Shown: positions 50,782 to 60,705, counted from the stretch's first letter. The stretch is DNA of 64,000 nucleotides from Streptococcus parasanguinis (GCF_901875555.1 NZ_CABFMD010000011.1:62001-126000), one strand, 5' to 3'. Translations and numbers: made by a program. The notes: generated from the sequence alone by a model not told the origin.

Positions 50782-51140
50782 GAAACTTTCCGCCGTGAGA
50801 AAAGAGGCTGGGACAAAAGTCCTAGCCTCTCAATTGTTTTTGGATTGTCGAGCAAGACGCAGTGGTTGAGTGGGCTCTACTTCGCTGATTTCATCAGCTT
50901 TTACAGCCCTACTCAACTTTGCGGAGGTGGGACGACGAAATCGAATTCTAATGAATGACCGATTTCTGTCCCACTCTCTCGGGAGTTTTGAGAGTAAAAC
51001 AGTTCGGGGAACTGTTTTAGCCTGAGCCTAAAATTTAAAAAGCGAAGGGGTTCAAAACTAAGTTTTGGAACTTCCTGGATTGCTGAAATCATCCACTGGA
51101 TAATTTCACCTAACGTCCGTACTCACCTAAGGAAAGTTTC
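50782..51140 (+). repeat. GAAACTTTCC element, copy 3, carrying a nested repeat
   Basis: Ends GAAACTTTCCGCCGTGAG (50782-50799) and CTCACCTAAGGAAAGTTTC (51122-51140) are inverted repeats. At the usual hairpin 1 position, right after GAGAAA, there is a complete reverse copy of the 180-bp repeat (50803-50980). The remaining right half has AACAGTTC / GAACTGTT and GGTTCAAAA / TTTTGGAACTT hairpins. Confidence 0.85.
50803..50980 (-). repeat. 180-bp repeat, copy D (reverse, nested)
   Basis: Full-length reverse copy, from AGAGGCTGGGAC-AAAA-GTCCTAGCCTCT through the central GTTGAGTGGGCTC hairpin to the CGATTTCTGTCCCACTCTCT end. Confidence 0.92.
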
Positions 51141-51162
51141 AAAGATAGGTATTTCCTTAACT

Positions 51163-51195
51163 AAAAACACCGAGGATGTAATCCCCGGTGTTTTT
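51163..51195. terminator. Bidirectional terminator next to the oligopeptide-binding gene
   Basis: AAAAACACCGAGGAT and ATCCCCGGTGTTTTT pair (one mismatch) around GTA, with A and T runs on both sides. It serves the minus-strand gene ending at 51203. Confidence 0.85.
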
Positions 51196-51202
51196 ATCGT
51201 GA

Positions 51203-53167
51203 TTATTTCACGTGTTTTGCAAGTTCTTCTTGAGCTTTCTTGTTTGACTCTGCTTTATCTTTGAGCCATTGTTTGTAAGCTTTTTCGTAGTCAGCAGTTG
51301 TGACTGTCTTGTCTTGAACTTTTTGGTATTTGAAGAAGCTTGTTTCACCTTTAATACCAATTGCAGAATTTGCTGCTGAGAATGGGGTTACCTTGGTGAT
51401 AGATGGAACTCCACCCTTAGAGTAGATTGGAAGAACCATAGCATTTTCTGTCAACCAAGCTTGAGCAGCAGCGTATTTTTCATAACGTGCATTGGTATCC
51501 AATTTTTCAGCATTGGCATCATCGAGCAAGGCTTTGTATTCGTTCAAACCAATTTTCTCGATGAGCGCTTGGTCTTTCTTAGGATCAAGTCCCATACCAG
51601 TCAAGGTTGAACCATCTGTTGGGTTTAAGATATCCAAGTAAGTAGATGGGTCTTGGAAGTCAGGTCCCCAACCAGTGATATCCATATCAAAGTCTTTTTG
51701 GTCTGGTGATTGGGCAAAGTAAGTAGCGTTATCAGCATCGTCTGTAGACAATTTTTGTACATCGATCACGACATTGTCTTTACCAAGGGCCGCTTCGATT
51801 GAGCTCTTCATAGAGTCTGCTTGTTGGACAAGAGCATTAGAAGATTGATCTACAACATAGTCGATATGGATTGGGAATTGAACACCTTGCGATTGCAATT
51901 CAGTCTTAGCTTTTTCAAGTTCTGCTTTGGCTTTATCCGCATTATGCAAGCTATCTTGAGCATCTGCGAAGCTAACACCTTTCCACTCATCTCCTGTTGC
52001 GGCAAGTTTTTCTTCAACGAGAGTACCGAAGTCTTTCCCGTCTGCTTGCACAAATGTCGGTGGAACTAGAAGGGTACGAAGGGTTTTGGTTGCTCCGTCT
52101 TTCCCGTTAACTTGAGCGCTGTAGGAAGTTCTATCTAAAGCAAAGTTCAAAGCTTGACGGAAGTTTTTGTTTTGAAGGGCTGTCTTAGTGCTGTTCTTTT
52201 GCTCATCAGATGTCTTCTTCGTATGGCCGTAGTTTTGACGGTTGACGTTGAAGTAAGCGTAGTAAACAGTAGAATCTTGTGGGGAATAAACGATGTTATC
52301 CTTGAATTTCTTCTCAATTGTACTGTAGGTTGAGCTTGTTGGGAAGAGGCGAGCAGTAGATAGGTTACCATCTGAGAAGTTACGAGCAAGATAGTCTTGG
52401 TCGGATCCATCGAAGTACGTTAATTTAACCGTATCGATGTGAACATTTTTCTTGTCGTAGTATTCAGGGTTTTTATCCAACTCAATTTGTGATTTTGAAG
52501 TGAAGGACTTCAAAATGTAGGCACCGTTGTAAAGGATACCATTTGGTTTCACGCTACCGAAGTCTTTCCCTGCTGATTCCAAGAATTTTTCATTGACCGG
52601 CATCATGGTAGAAGTGGTCAATTTAGAATTCCAGAAAGATTCTGGTTGGTTCAAAGTATATTGAAGAGTGTGATCATCAACAGCTTTGACCCCAACAGTT
52701 GAGAAGTCTTTGGTTTTTCCGTTCACATAATCATCCAAGCCTTTGACTGAGTTTTGAACCAAGTAAAGAGCATCGGATTTTTTATCGGCTACATATTTCA
52801 GAGCTGTCACGAAATCATGTGCAGTGACGTCAGCGTATTCATTTCCTTCTGAATCATACCACTTCGCGTCTTTTCGAAGCTTGTAGGTATAAGTCAGACC
52901 GTCTTTTGAAACGGACCAGTCCTCAGCAAGAGCAGGCACTAGGTTACCGTATTGGTCGTTTTCAAACAAACCATCGACCAAGTTGGTAGTAATGTCGCTT
53001 GTAGTTGAACGATTTGAAGTCAAATAGTTCAAGGAATCAGGGTCTGTAGCATACACGTAGTTGTAGGTTGTTCCCTTTGATGAGTTAGAAGATGAGCCAC
53101 ATGCAGCAAGGAAAAGTGTTGATGCTGCGGCTACACCTGCTAAGAGAGCAAGCTTAGATTTTTTCAT
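51203..53167 (-). CDS. Oligopeptide ABC transporter substrate-binding lipoprotein (AmiA/AliA type)
   Basis: This 654-residue lipoprotein has a signal peptide with lipobox LAAC (after ASTLFLAACGSS) and the SBP family 5 fold (about 40-600). It has DPDSLNYLTSNRSTTSD near the N-terminus, and ends with KDKAESNKKAQEELAKHVK. AmiA/AliA/AliB proteins feed peptides to the AmiCDEF permease and affect competence and colonisation. No permease genes adjoin, so this is an orphan binding protein. I chose the ATG at 53167 with AAGGAG upstream. It is paralogous to the truncated gene at 63338. Confidence 0.93.
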   Translation of the reverse strand: MKKSKLALLAGVAAASTLFLAACGSSSNSSKGTTYNYVYATDPDSLNYLTSNRSTTSDITTNLVDGLFENDQYGNLVPALAEDWSVSKDGLTYTYKLRKDAKWYDSEGNEYADVTAHDFVTALKYVADKKSDALYLVQNSVKGLDDYVNGKTKDFSTVGVKAVDDHTLQYTLNQPESFWNSKLTTSTMMPVNEKFLESAGKDFGSVKPNGILYNGAYILKSFTSKSQIELDKNPEYYDKKNVHIDTVKLTYFDGSDQDYLARNFSDGNLSTARLFPTSSTYSTIEKKFKDNIVYSPQDSTVYYAYFNVNRQNYGHTKKTSDEQKNSTKTALQNKNFRQALNFALDRTSYSAQVNGKDGATKTLRTLLVPPTFVQADGKDFGTLVEEKLAATGDEWKGVSFADAQDSLHNADKAKAELEKAKTELQSQGVQFPIHIDYVVDQSSNALVQQADSMKSSIEAALGKDNVVIDVQKLSTDDADNATYFAQSPDQKDFDMDITGWGPDFQDPSTYLDILNPTDGSTLTGMGLDPKKDQALIEKIGLNEYKALLDDANAEKLDTNARYEKYAAAQAWLTENAMVLPIYSKGGVPSITKVTPFSAANSAIGIKGETSFFKYQKVQDKTVTTADYEKAYKQWLKDKAESNKKAQEELAKHVK

Positions 53168-53197
53168 ATTCACAACTCCTTTTGAATAATTACGTTT

Positions 53198-53203
53198 ATT
53201 ATA
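53198..53203 (-). promoter_or_regulatory. -10 of the minus-strand oligopeptide-binding gene
   Basis: TATAAT on the minus strand, 30 bases before the start; -35 region weak. Confidence 0.5.
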
Positions 53204-53325
53204 CTCCAATCAATTGCCAAAATAAAGTGTTTTTTGTACTTTTTTTGTATATTTACACACTAAAGGGCTGGAAAGCCTTTATTTTAAGGCATTTTTAAGG
53301 ATTCAAAAAATTTTTACTATTATGC

Positions 53326-53379
53326 TTTACATACTAGTTAAGAAAGAGTATACTAAGAGTGAAAGGACTAGTATGTAAA
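53326..53379 (+). promoter_or_regulatory. Promoter and inverted-repeat operator of the padR operon
   Basis: TTTACATACTAGT (53326-53338) and ACTAGTATGTAAA (53367-53379) are a perfect 13-bp inverted repeat. They flank the promoter TTTACA (53326-53331) - 17 bases - TATACT (53349-53354). A third ACTAGT lies at 53384-53389. This is a strong candidate operator for the PadR protein encoded next. Confidence 0.88.
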
Positions 53380-53416
53380 ACAAACTAGTAAGGTAGTAAA
53401 CAAAGAGGTGAGAAGG

Positions 53417-53746
53417 ATGAAAGAGTCCCAATTACTAAAGGGAATCCTGGAGGGCTGTGTGCTTGAGATTATTTCCAAAAAGCCCATTTATGGTTATGAA
53501 TTGATCCAAAGTCTCAAAGAGATGGGATTTGACAAGATTGTTGCGGGGACCATTTATCCCTTGCTTCAAAAATTGGAGAAACAAGGGGTTATTCATGGGG
53601 AAATGAGACCATCTCCAGATGGTCCCGATCGCAAATATTTTTCACTGAGTGATGCTGGGAAAGAGCGCTTAGGGGAATTTTGGGACCAGTGGCAGGAGCT
53701 AGTTACAAAAGTAGAACGTATCAAGAAGGAGGGGGAAGAATGGTAG
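53417..53746 (+). CDS. PadR-family transcriptional regulator
   Basis: This 109-residue repressor has a winged helix with the PadR pattern LLKGILEGCVLEIISKKPIY and GYELIQSLKEMGF. The GTIYPLLQKLEKQGV recognition region and the DGPDRKYFSLSDAGKERL wing follow. A C-terminal helix serves for dimerisation. It overlaps the next gene by 7 bases and is expected to bind the inverted repeat in its own promoter. Effector unknown. I chose ATG 53417; an upstream GTG at 53408 overlaps the ribosome binding site. Confidence 0.92.
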   Translation: MKESQLLKGILEGCVLEIISKKPIYGYELIQSLKEMGFDKIVAGTIYPLLQKLEKQGVIHGEMRPSPDGPDRKYFSLSDAGKERLGEFWDQWQELVTKVERIKKEGEEW

Positions 53747-54540
53747 AAAGTTATACAGAAAAAATGTCAGATGAATTGATTCATTTAAATAAAGAGGATC
53801 AAGCCTATGTGAAAAAAATGGTCGCTTATATTGGGGCTAAGTCCTATTTTTATGATGATGAAGCACTCGGTGAACAGCTCTACAATATGGTTTGCGATCT
53901 AAAAGTTGCTGAGAAAGAAGGCATTCGAGCAGTGGATTATTTTGGAAAGGATCCACGAGCGATGGTGGATCAAGTGTTTGCTGAGTTACCTAAACGTTCT
54001 TTAGGATCTTATGTGGGACTCGTCTTCATCCTTGGAGTGATCTTAGTTGGCATGCGTTATTTAATGGATTTTACCTGGATGATGCCACTGAAAATACAAC
54101 CCTTAACATATGTTGTCATTCTACTTAATTTCTTGGTATTCAATCAGTTCATCCTGTGGCTTTGGTCCAAACAGAGCTATGGAGAAATGAAGCGTCCTTG
54201 GGCTATTTTTATCAGTGTGATCAGCCTGCTAGTGTTTCTGAACATCGTACGACTATTTTCGACCTATTTTGGCCACATTGGGAGTATTTTCTTATCAGAT
54301 GGTTGGGCGATTGCTCTTGCTGTCCTAGTCCTACTTGGGTTTGCGGTTATGGCTTATAGAAGTAGAGATCGTCTGATGTCGAGTCTGCTAGTACTGGGGC
54401 TGACTTTCCTTGTTACTGGATGCTGGATTCGTCTTGTGAATCAGGAAACTGCTCATTTAATAGGCTGGCTACTTCCTCTTATAGGACTAGTCCTGTTCCT
54501 CCTTGTATTTCGTCTCCAAAGAAAGGGGAAAGCAATATGA
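53740..54540 (+). CDS. Membrane protein of the PadR operon (1), DUF1129-like
   Basis: This 266-residue protein has a soluble helical N-terminal part of about 85 residues (LNKEDQAYVKKMVAYIGAKS, AVDYFGKDPRAMVDQVFAEL), then six hydrophobic segments. The N-terminal half resembles DUF1129/DUF1048-type proteins that are often encoded by PadR-controlled operons. Its start ATG is inside the padR 3' end, with GGAGG just upstream. It overlaps the next gene by 4 bases. Role unknown; an envelope stress function is a guess from relatives. Confidence 0.75.
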   Translation: MVESYTEKMSDELIHLNKEDQAYVKKMVAYIGAKSYFYDDEALGEQLYNMVCDLKVAEKEGIRAVDYFGKDPRAMVDQVFAELPKRSLGSYVGLVFILGVILVGMRYLMDFTWMMPLKIQPLTYVVILLNFLVFNQFILWLWSKQSYGEMKRPWAIFISVISLLVFLNIVRLFSTYFGHIGSIFLSDGWAIALAVLVLLGFAVMAYRSRDRLMSSLLVLGLTFLVTGCWIRLVNQETAHLIGWLLPLIGLVLFLLVFRLQRKGKAI

Positions 54541-55367
54541 CATCAGTTATTTATTATGAAGAAACGCAGGCTTTGGTTCAAACCTTTCGTCAGGAGGACC
54601 AAGCTTATTTCCAAGACCTCTGGGATTATTTCAATTTTGCCGGTTTCTTATATGAGGAGAAGGCTTTGAGAGAGCAGGTCTATAATCTAGCGCTAGATTT
54701 TTCGCAAGCAGGAGCGGATGGATTGACAGCAAAGGACTATTTTGGTCTCGATCCAAAGGAAATGGCAGACCAAATTATCGAGAATATGCCTAGAGAATCG
54801 GCTCGGTCTATTCTGCAATATGGGGCGATTGTCCCAGGAATAGTCATTTTTTATCGCCTCTTAAGTGATTTTGCTTCTCAAGCGGTCCTTGTGCTCAAGC
54901 CTCTAGTCTATTTTACCGACATCATTTTGGGACTCCTAGCAATTGGGCTACTCTTCTATCTCCTTCGTCGCCTCATTTTTGCAGAAGAAAAGTCGAAAAA
55001 AGCAATCCATGTGGCAATCGTTTTGGTTTTAGGATTCTATTTTGTCGGTGAAATAGTGGGCGTCCGCTTCTTGCCTGCTTTTGCTTGGTTGACAGTGCCG
55101 AATCCATGGGATACTCTCCTTATGACAGGGGCTAGTGGCGCCCTCATTTTGTGGCAGTGGAAAGAAGAGATTGGCAGAGCCTTCATCTTTCCTATCGTCG
55201 CCTTTTTAGTGGTTGGATTCTTACATCGCTGGACCTTGGCACAAGGGATTCAGAATCTTGGTACGACAGTTCTTCTGCCCACAGTGATCATTGGTATAGG
55301 ATTGATGATTTACTATTGGTTTATGATTCGTGACTTGAAAAAGGACAAGGAGAAAAGTGGTGAATAG
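54537..55367 (+). CDS. Membrane protein of the PadR operon (2), DUF1129-like
   Basis: This 276-residue paralog of the preceding protein has the same plan. The helical N-terminal part is FRQEDQAYFQDLWDYFNFAG and ADGLTAKDYFGLDPKEMADQ, and about six membrane segments follow. The two share FGxDPxxMxDQ motifs, so the operon arose by duplication. It starts inside the preceding stop (ATGA) and ends before a short hairpin. Function unknown. Confidence 0.75.
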   Translation: MTSVIYYEETQALVQTFRQEDQAYFQDLWDYFNFAGFLYEEKALREQVYNLALDFSQAGADGLTAKDYFGLDPKEMADQIIENMPRESARSILQYGAIVPGIVIFYRLLSDFASQAVLVLKPLVYFTDIILGLLAIGLLFYLLRRLIFAEEKSKKAIHVAIVLVLGFYFVGEIVGVRFLPAFAWLTVPNPWDTLLMTGASGALILWQWKEEIGRAFIFPIVAFLVVGFLHRWTLAQGIQNLGTTVLLPTVIIGIGLMIYYWFMIRDLKKDKEKSGE

Positions 55368-55373
55368 AAAGAA

Positions 55374-55397
55374 AAGGGGGAGGAAGCTCTCCTTTTT
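55374..55397 (+). terminator. Probable terminator of the padR operon
   Basis: AGGGGGAG can pair with CTCTCCTT (G-T wobbles) around GAAG, followed by TTTC. The T tract is short. Confidence 0.45.
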
Positions 55398-55428
55398 CTG
55401 TTGGAAACCAACGAGCAAGCCTGATTTT

Positions 55429-55437
55429 TGGTATAAT
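55429..55437 (+). promoter_or_regulatory. Extended -10 promoter of the DUF2829-SDR operon
   Basis: TGGTATAAT lies 38 bases before the DUF2829 start. Confidence 0.6.
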
Positions 55438-55475
55438 GAAAGGTGTAACTAGGAATGATAATAAAGGAGAACACC

Positions 55476-55712
55476 ATGACATTTGAAGAGATTTTACCAG
55501 GCTTAAAGGCCAAGAAAAAATATGTACGAACAGGATGGGGTGGAGCAGAAAACTATGTCCAATTGTTTGATACCATTGAGCAAAATGGAGTAGCTCTAGA
55601 AGTGACGCCTTATTTCCTCATTAACGTCTCTGGAGAAGGCGAAGGATTTTCTATGTGGAGTCCAACCCCTTGTGATGTCTTAGCGACAGATTGGGTGGAA
55701 GTCCATGACTAA
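55476..55712 (+). CDS. DUF2829 protein
   Basis: This 78-residue protein has the DUF2829 pattern: FEEILPGLKAKKKYVRTGWG, a central beta segment, and SMWSPTPCDVLATDWVEV at the end. It occurs both in phages and in bacterial genomes and has no known activity. AAGGAG precedes ATG 55476. It overlaps the SDR gene by 8 bases. Confidence 0.82.
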   Translation: MTFEEILPGLKAKKKYVRTGWGGAENYVQLFDTIEQNGVALEVTPYFLINVSGEGEGFSMWSPTPCDVLATDWVEVHD

Positions 55713-56403
55713 ACGAGTCTTGATTACGGGCGTAAGCTCCGGGATTGGCCTGGCGCAAGCTCGCCTGTTTTTAGAAAAAGGTTATCAAGTTTACGGAGTG
55801 GATCAAGGAGCGGATCCTCAGTTGCCAGGGGGTTTCCATTTTTTGCAACGGGACTTGACCCTAGATTTGACGCCGATTTTTGACTGGTGTCCTGAGGTAG
55901 ACGTCTTGTGCAATACGGCTGGGGTCTTGGATGATTACAAACCGCTTCTTGAGCAAAGCGCTCAGGAGATTCAGGAGATCTTTGAGATCAACTTCGTGAC
56001 TCCAGTAGAGCTGACACGGCATTATCTGACTCAAATGTTGGAGAAGAAGCAAGGGATCATCATCAATATGTGCTCCATTGCCTCCAGTCTAGCAGGCGGG
56101 GGTGGTCACGCCTATACCTCGTCTAAGCATGCTCTAGCAGGTTTTACCAAGCAGTTGGCTCTAGACTATGCAGAAACTGGCATTCAGGTCTTTGGCATCG
56201 CGCCAGGTGCAGTCAAAACTGGTATGACCGCAGCGGATTTTGAGCCAGGTGGTCTAGCAGACTGGGTAGCCGGTGAAACCCCCATCAAGCGCTGGATTGA
56301 GCCAGAGGAAGTAGCAGAAGTCAGCCTCTTTTTAGCTAGCGGGAAGGCATCCGCCATGCAAGGACAAATCCTGACGATTGACGGTGGCTGGAGTTTGAAG
56401 TAG
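55705..56403 (+). CDS. Short-chain dehydrogenase/reductase
   Basis: This 232-residue NAD(P)-dependent oxidoreductase has the cofactor motif TGVSSGIGLAQARLF, NTAGV (NNAG-like), catalytic serine in INMCSIASSLAG, and YTSSKHALAG (YxxxK). The end QILTIDGGWSLK is typical. The closest named relatives would be 3-oxoacyl-ACP reductase-type enzymes, but the substrate cannot be assigned and fabG proper is normally in the fatty-acid cluster. It overlaps DUF2829 by 8 bases and is followed by a Nudix gene 9 bases later. Confidence 0.88.
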   Translation: MTKRVLITGVSSGIGLAQARLFLEKGYQVYGVDQGADPQLPGGFHFLQRDLTLDLTPIFDWCPEVDVLCNTAGVLDDYKPLLEQSAQEIQEIFEINFVTPVELTRHYLTQMLEKKQGIIINMCSIASSLAGGGGHAYTSSKHALAGFTKQLALDYAETGIQVFGIAPGAVKTGMTAADFEPGGLADWVAGETPIKRWIEPEEVAEVSLFLASGKASAMQGQILTIDGGWSLK

Positions 56404-56412
56404 GAGGATTTG

Positions 56413-56892
56413 ATGGAAATCAAACATCACTTTGGGGTATATGGAGTTTGTCTTCAAGAGGGGAAACTGCTCTGTATTGAAAAAACAAGAGGCCCTTATC
56501 AACAGCGCTATGATCTACCGGGTGGTAGTCAAGAACTAGGTGAGGGACTGACTGAAACCCTCAAGAGAGAAGTTCTGGAAGAGACGGGCTATACGCTTAG
56601 CCGTTACTTAAATCCTAGGATTTATGATGTGCTGGTTCATGAAGAAGGGCAAGGCTTCGCAGTGCACCATATCATGGCCTTTTATGATATGGTACTCGAT
56701 TTCGAACAATCTCAAAAACCACTTCTTCAGGAGGTTCATGATGGAAGCAATGATTCAGCAAACGTCATTTGGTTGAATTTGGAAGAAATTACCGAAGACA
56801 ATGCCTCGCCTTTAGTATTAAAAGTGAAGGCAGAGTTACGAGGATTTCCTGAATTGGACAAGACCTCTTACACGAATTGGAAGGTAAAATAG
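56413..56892 (+). CDS. Nudix hydrolase
   Basis: This 159-residue protein has the Nudix box GGSQELGEGLTETLKREVLEETGY (Gx5Ex7REUxEExGU), which binds magnesium and cleaves nucleoside diphosphate-X bonds. The substrate is unknown. ATG 56413 has AGGAGG 5-7 bases upstream; a TTG one codon before is less likely. It lies 9 bases after the SDR stop and 7 bases before the next gene. Confidence 0.9.
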   Translation: MEIKHHFGVYGVCLQEGKLLCIEKTRGPYQQRYDLPGGSQELGEGLTETLKREVLEETGYTLSRYLNPRIYDVLVHEEGQGFAVHHIMAFYDMVLDFEQSQKPLLQEVHDGSNDSANVIWLNLEEITEDNASPLVLKVKAELRGFPELDKTSYTNWKVK

Positions 56893-56899
56893 AGGGATA

Positions 56900-57631
56900 A
56901 TGGAACTATTTAAAACATGGAAGAAATATATGGTTCTCTATGGCCTTAAATCTCAAATCGGGACTGTTTATCGAAACAGTGATAGGACAACGAGTTTTTA
57001 TGATATTGGGAATTTTCTATACCTAGCAGGGGAGTTGGATTCCAGATTTTGGGAAGATTTTGTTAGGCAATATGGTTTAGATGATAAGATTATTATTTCA
57101 GAAGACACTAAGTGGCAAGATTTTCTGCGTCAGAAAGTGGAGCTAATTTCTTTTACTCGCTATTCTTTTAAAGATAAGGCAAATTTTCAAGTTGAATTTC
57201 TAAATGATCTAGTTAGTCAGTTAGAGAAAGGTTGCAATATTGTGCCTATTGATAATCGTATTTATAACTGCCTTTCTGAGGAAGAATGGTCACAAGATTT
57301 ACAGGGGGATTTTGAGTCCTACCAGGATTTTGCTTTAAAAGGTGGATTTGGCTTTGTGATTCTTAAAAATAATGAAGTGATTGCTGGGATTTCCTCAGGG
57401 TTAGTTTACCATGGAGCAGTTGAAGTGGAAGTTGCAACTAGACCAGATAAACAAGGAAATGGATTTGCTAAAAAACTTGGTGCTGCAATGATTCTAGAGA
57501 GTTTAAATAGAGATATATTTCCACTTTGGGATGCTCATAACGAGGCTTCCAAAAAAGTAGCAGAATTTTTAGGATATGAGTTAGTTGAACCTTATGAAGC
57601 TTTTGAACTAGAGGAAAGTGTCGTATACTGA
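56900..57631 (+). CDS. GNAT-family N-acetyltransferase
   Basis: This 243-residue protein has a GNAT core in its C-terminal half: GFGFVILKNNEVIAGISSG, then VATRPDKQGNGFAKKLGAAM, the acetyl-CoA pyrophosphate loop (Q/RxxGxG/A). The N-terminal 120 residues are unlike small GNATs and resemble the PF12746-type acetyltransferase layout. The substrate is unknown. Base composition is more AT-rich than the preceding genes, as is the next gene, which suggests a separate origin. Confidence 0.82.
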   Translation: MELFKTWKKYMVLYGLKSQIGTVYRNSDRTTSFYDIGNFLYLAGELDSRFWEDFVRQYGLDDKIIISEDTKWQDFLRQKVELISFTRYSFKDKANFQVEFLNDLVSQLEKGCNIVPIDNRIYNCLSEEEWSQDLQGDFESYQDFALKGGFGFVILKNNEVIAGISSGLVYHGAVEVEVATRPDKQGNGFAKKLGAAMILESLNRDIFPLWDAHNEASKKVAEFLGYELVEPYEAFELEESVVY

Positions 57632-57669
57632 TATCTGATATTGTATCTTTTAAGACGAGGTGAATGAAC

Positions 57670-58518
57670 ATGCAAAATCAACTAGCTCTTAGTGGCGAAA
57701 AAATTGTTGAAAAAGTTTATCCCCATTTATTGCACAACGTCGGCTTGATTCGTGGGGAATACTTGTTGAGAGAACTAAACCAAAACATACTATTACCAAA
57801 TTGTCAGCAATTCGTAAAAGATTATCTAAGCTCAATTTGCTCCTTATACTCAGATGAAGAAGTCTGGTATCGCTTTTCAGAGTTAACAAATGCAGAAGCA
57901 AATATTCTAGACGGGACTAAAGAGTATTTTGACGAACGCCACCCCTTATTTGGATACAGAGGCATCAGGCGTTTGTTGGCGTGTTCAGATGAATTTCAGG
58001 CTGAGACAAATGTTGTTACAGAAGTTTTTCAAACTAATCCCAATCTGTCTGTTGTTTTTCCTTTTGTCAATGGTGCCGAACAATTAAAACAAGCTATTAC
58101 AGTATTACGTCAGTATGGTTTTACTGGGAAAGTCGGCACGATGATTGAATTACCATCAGCTTATTTCGACTTGGACAGGATACTGGAAACGGGCATTTCA
58201 AAGATTGTAGTTGGAATGAATGATTTAACTTCTTTTATTTTTGCGACTGTAAGAAACAGTCAATGGCATGATATGGAAAGTCCCATTATGTTAGAAATGC
58301 TGAGACAGATGCAGGATAAAGCAAGGATGAAAAAGATAGATTTCGCTGTAGCAGGCTATCTGAATACTTCTTTCATACAAAAAATGAATCAGATGGGTAT
58401 CGAATGTATTCTCCATTACAGCTCTATTCCAGAGATTTTTGATTTAGAAATTGACCATCCAGACCATCTTAAACGTATAAAAGAAGAAAGTAAAAAATTA
58501 CAAAGGAGCAACCTATGA
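57670..58518 (+). CDS. Isolated PEP-utilising enzyme barrel (PEP synthase C-terminal-like)
   Basis: This 282-residue protein matches only the C-terminal TIM barrel of PEP synthase/PPDK: GLIRGEYLL (GLxRxE), VWYRFSELTNAEANILDG, ERHPLFGYRGIRRLL, VVFPFVNGAEQL, GTMIELPSA and VGMNDLTSFIF. The N-terminal ATP-grasp and swivelling phosphohistidine domains are absent. The region where the barrel's general-acid cysteine sits (CGQ-like) reads AVAGYLNTS, without Cys. It is not a degraded fragment: it has a GAGGTG RBS 7 bases before ATG 57670 and an ATGA overlap with the next gene. Function unknown; AT-rich. Confidence 0.8.
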   Translation: MQNQLALSGEKIVEKVYPHLLHNVGLIRGEYLLRELNQNILLPNCQQFVKDYLSSICSLYSDEEVWYRFSELTNAEANILDGTKEYFDERHPLFGYRGIRRLLACSDEFQAETNVVTEVFQTNPNLSVVFPFVNGAEQLKQAITVLRQYGFTGKVGTMIELPSAYFDLDRILETGISKIVVGMNDLTSFIFATVRNSQWHDMESPIMLEMLRQMQDKARMKKIDFAVAGYLNTSFIQKMNQMGIECILHYSSIPEIFDLEIDHPDHLKRIKEESKKLQRSNL

Positions 58519-58973
58519 CACCTCAAGAAATGTGGAATGCCTACAAGCAAATGAACCCCTCAATTGGAGATGAGATAGATGCCTGGGCCTTTGGAGTGGA
58601 TCCAGACCTTTTAGCGGATCTGGTCTATAAAGGCGAAAAAACAGCAACAACCTCAGCCTACGACCTCTATGCAGTGGAGGATGAACCTCTTCCGCAAGAA
58701 GGGTCCTTTGATGTTGTTTTAGACAGTCAAGATCAAGCTGTCTGCATTATCGAAATTACCAAGGTTTCTGTTCAGCCTTTCAAACAGGTTTCAGCCGACC
58801 ATGCCTATAAGGAAGGTGAGGGAGACAAATCTCTGGCCTATTGGCGTCAGGTTCATGAAGATTTTTTCAAAGACTGCTTTGGAGAAGCGGGTCTGACGTT
58901 TACACCTGACAGCAAGGTTGTTTTAGAGGAATTTCGCAAGGTTTATCCATTGCAGGACAAGCTTAGAATGTAG
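58515..58973 (+). CDS. ASCH-domain protein
   Basis: This 152-residue protein has the ASCH fold pattern: GDEIDAWAFGVDPDLLADLV, GEKTATTSAYDLY, a beta-barrel core and FKQVSADHAYKEGEGDKSLA. ASCH domains bind RNA or act on modified nucleosides (for example N4-acetylcytidine amidohydrolase). Precise activity is unknown. Its ATG overlaps the previous stop (ATGA). The composition is GC-richer than the two genes before it. Confidence 0.87.
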   Translation: MTPQEMWNAYKQMNPSIGDEIDAWAFGVDPDLLADLVYKGEKTATTSAYDLYAVEDEPLPQEGSFDVVLDSQDQAVCIIEITKVSVQPFKQVSADHAYKEGEGDKSLAYWRQVHEDFFKDCFGEAGLTFTPDSKVVLEEFRKVYPLQDKLRM

Positions 58974-59054
58974 ACAAATTATTTCAAAATAAGTTAAGCG
59001 ATTCTGAAAAGAAATAAAAATTGTTCTATTTATTAGAATGAATCAAAAAATCCC

Positions 59055-59190
59055 GAAACTTTCCGCTGTGAGAAAAGTTCCTGAAACAATTTAGTTTCAG
59101 GAACTCGGAATTATTGAGACCTTAGGCTCAATAATTAGTCATGGAACTTCGAAGAAGTTCGCTGACGTCCGTACTCACCTAAGGAAAGTT
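59055..59190 (+). repeat. GAAACTTTCC element, copy 4
   Basis: Ends GAAACTTTCCGCTGTGAG and CTCACCTAAGGAAAGTT are inverted repeats. Hairpin 1 is AGTTCCTGAAAC / GTTTCAGGAACT (59076-59105). Hairpin 2 is AATTATTGAG / CTCAATAATT, and hairpin 3 is GAACTTCGAAGAAGTTC. Then comes GCTGACGTCCGTACTCACC, shared with copy 1. Confidence 0.85.
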
Positions 59191-59216
59191 ATTAAGAAGA
59201 CTTTGACTTCAATCAG

Positions 59217-59241
59217 AGCTCTCCTATCAGGAGAGTTTTTT
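59217..59241 (+). terminator. Terminator upstream of glmU
   Basis: CTCTCC and GGAGAG form a 6-bp stem around TATCA, followed by six T residues. Confidence 0.75.
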
Positions 59242-59275
59242 GGTTTGGGTCTTATTTTCCAAAAGGGGTGAAAAA

Positions 59276-60696
<1,421 letters not shown>

Positions 60697-60705
60697 GAGA
60701 TTCGT

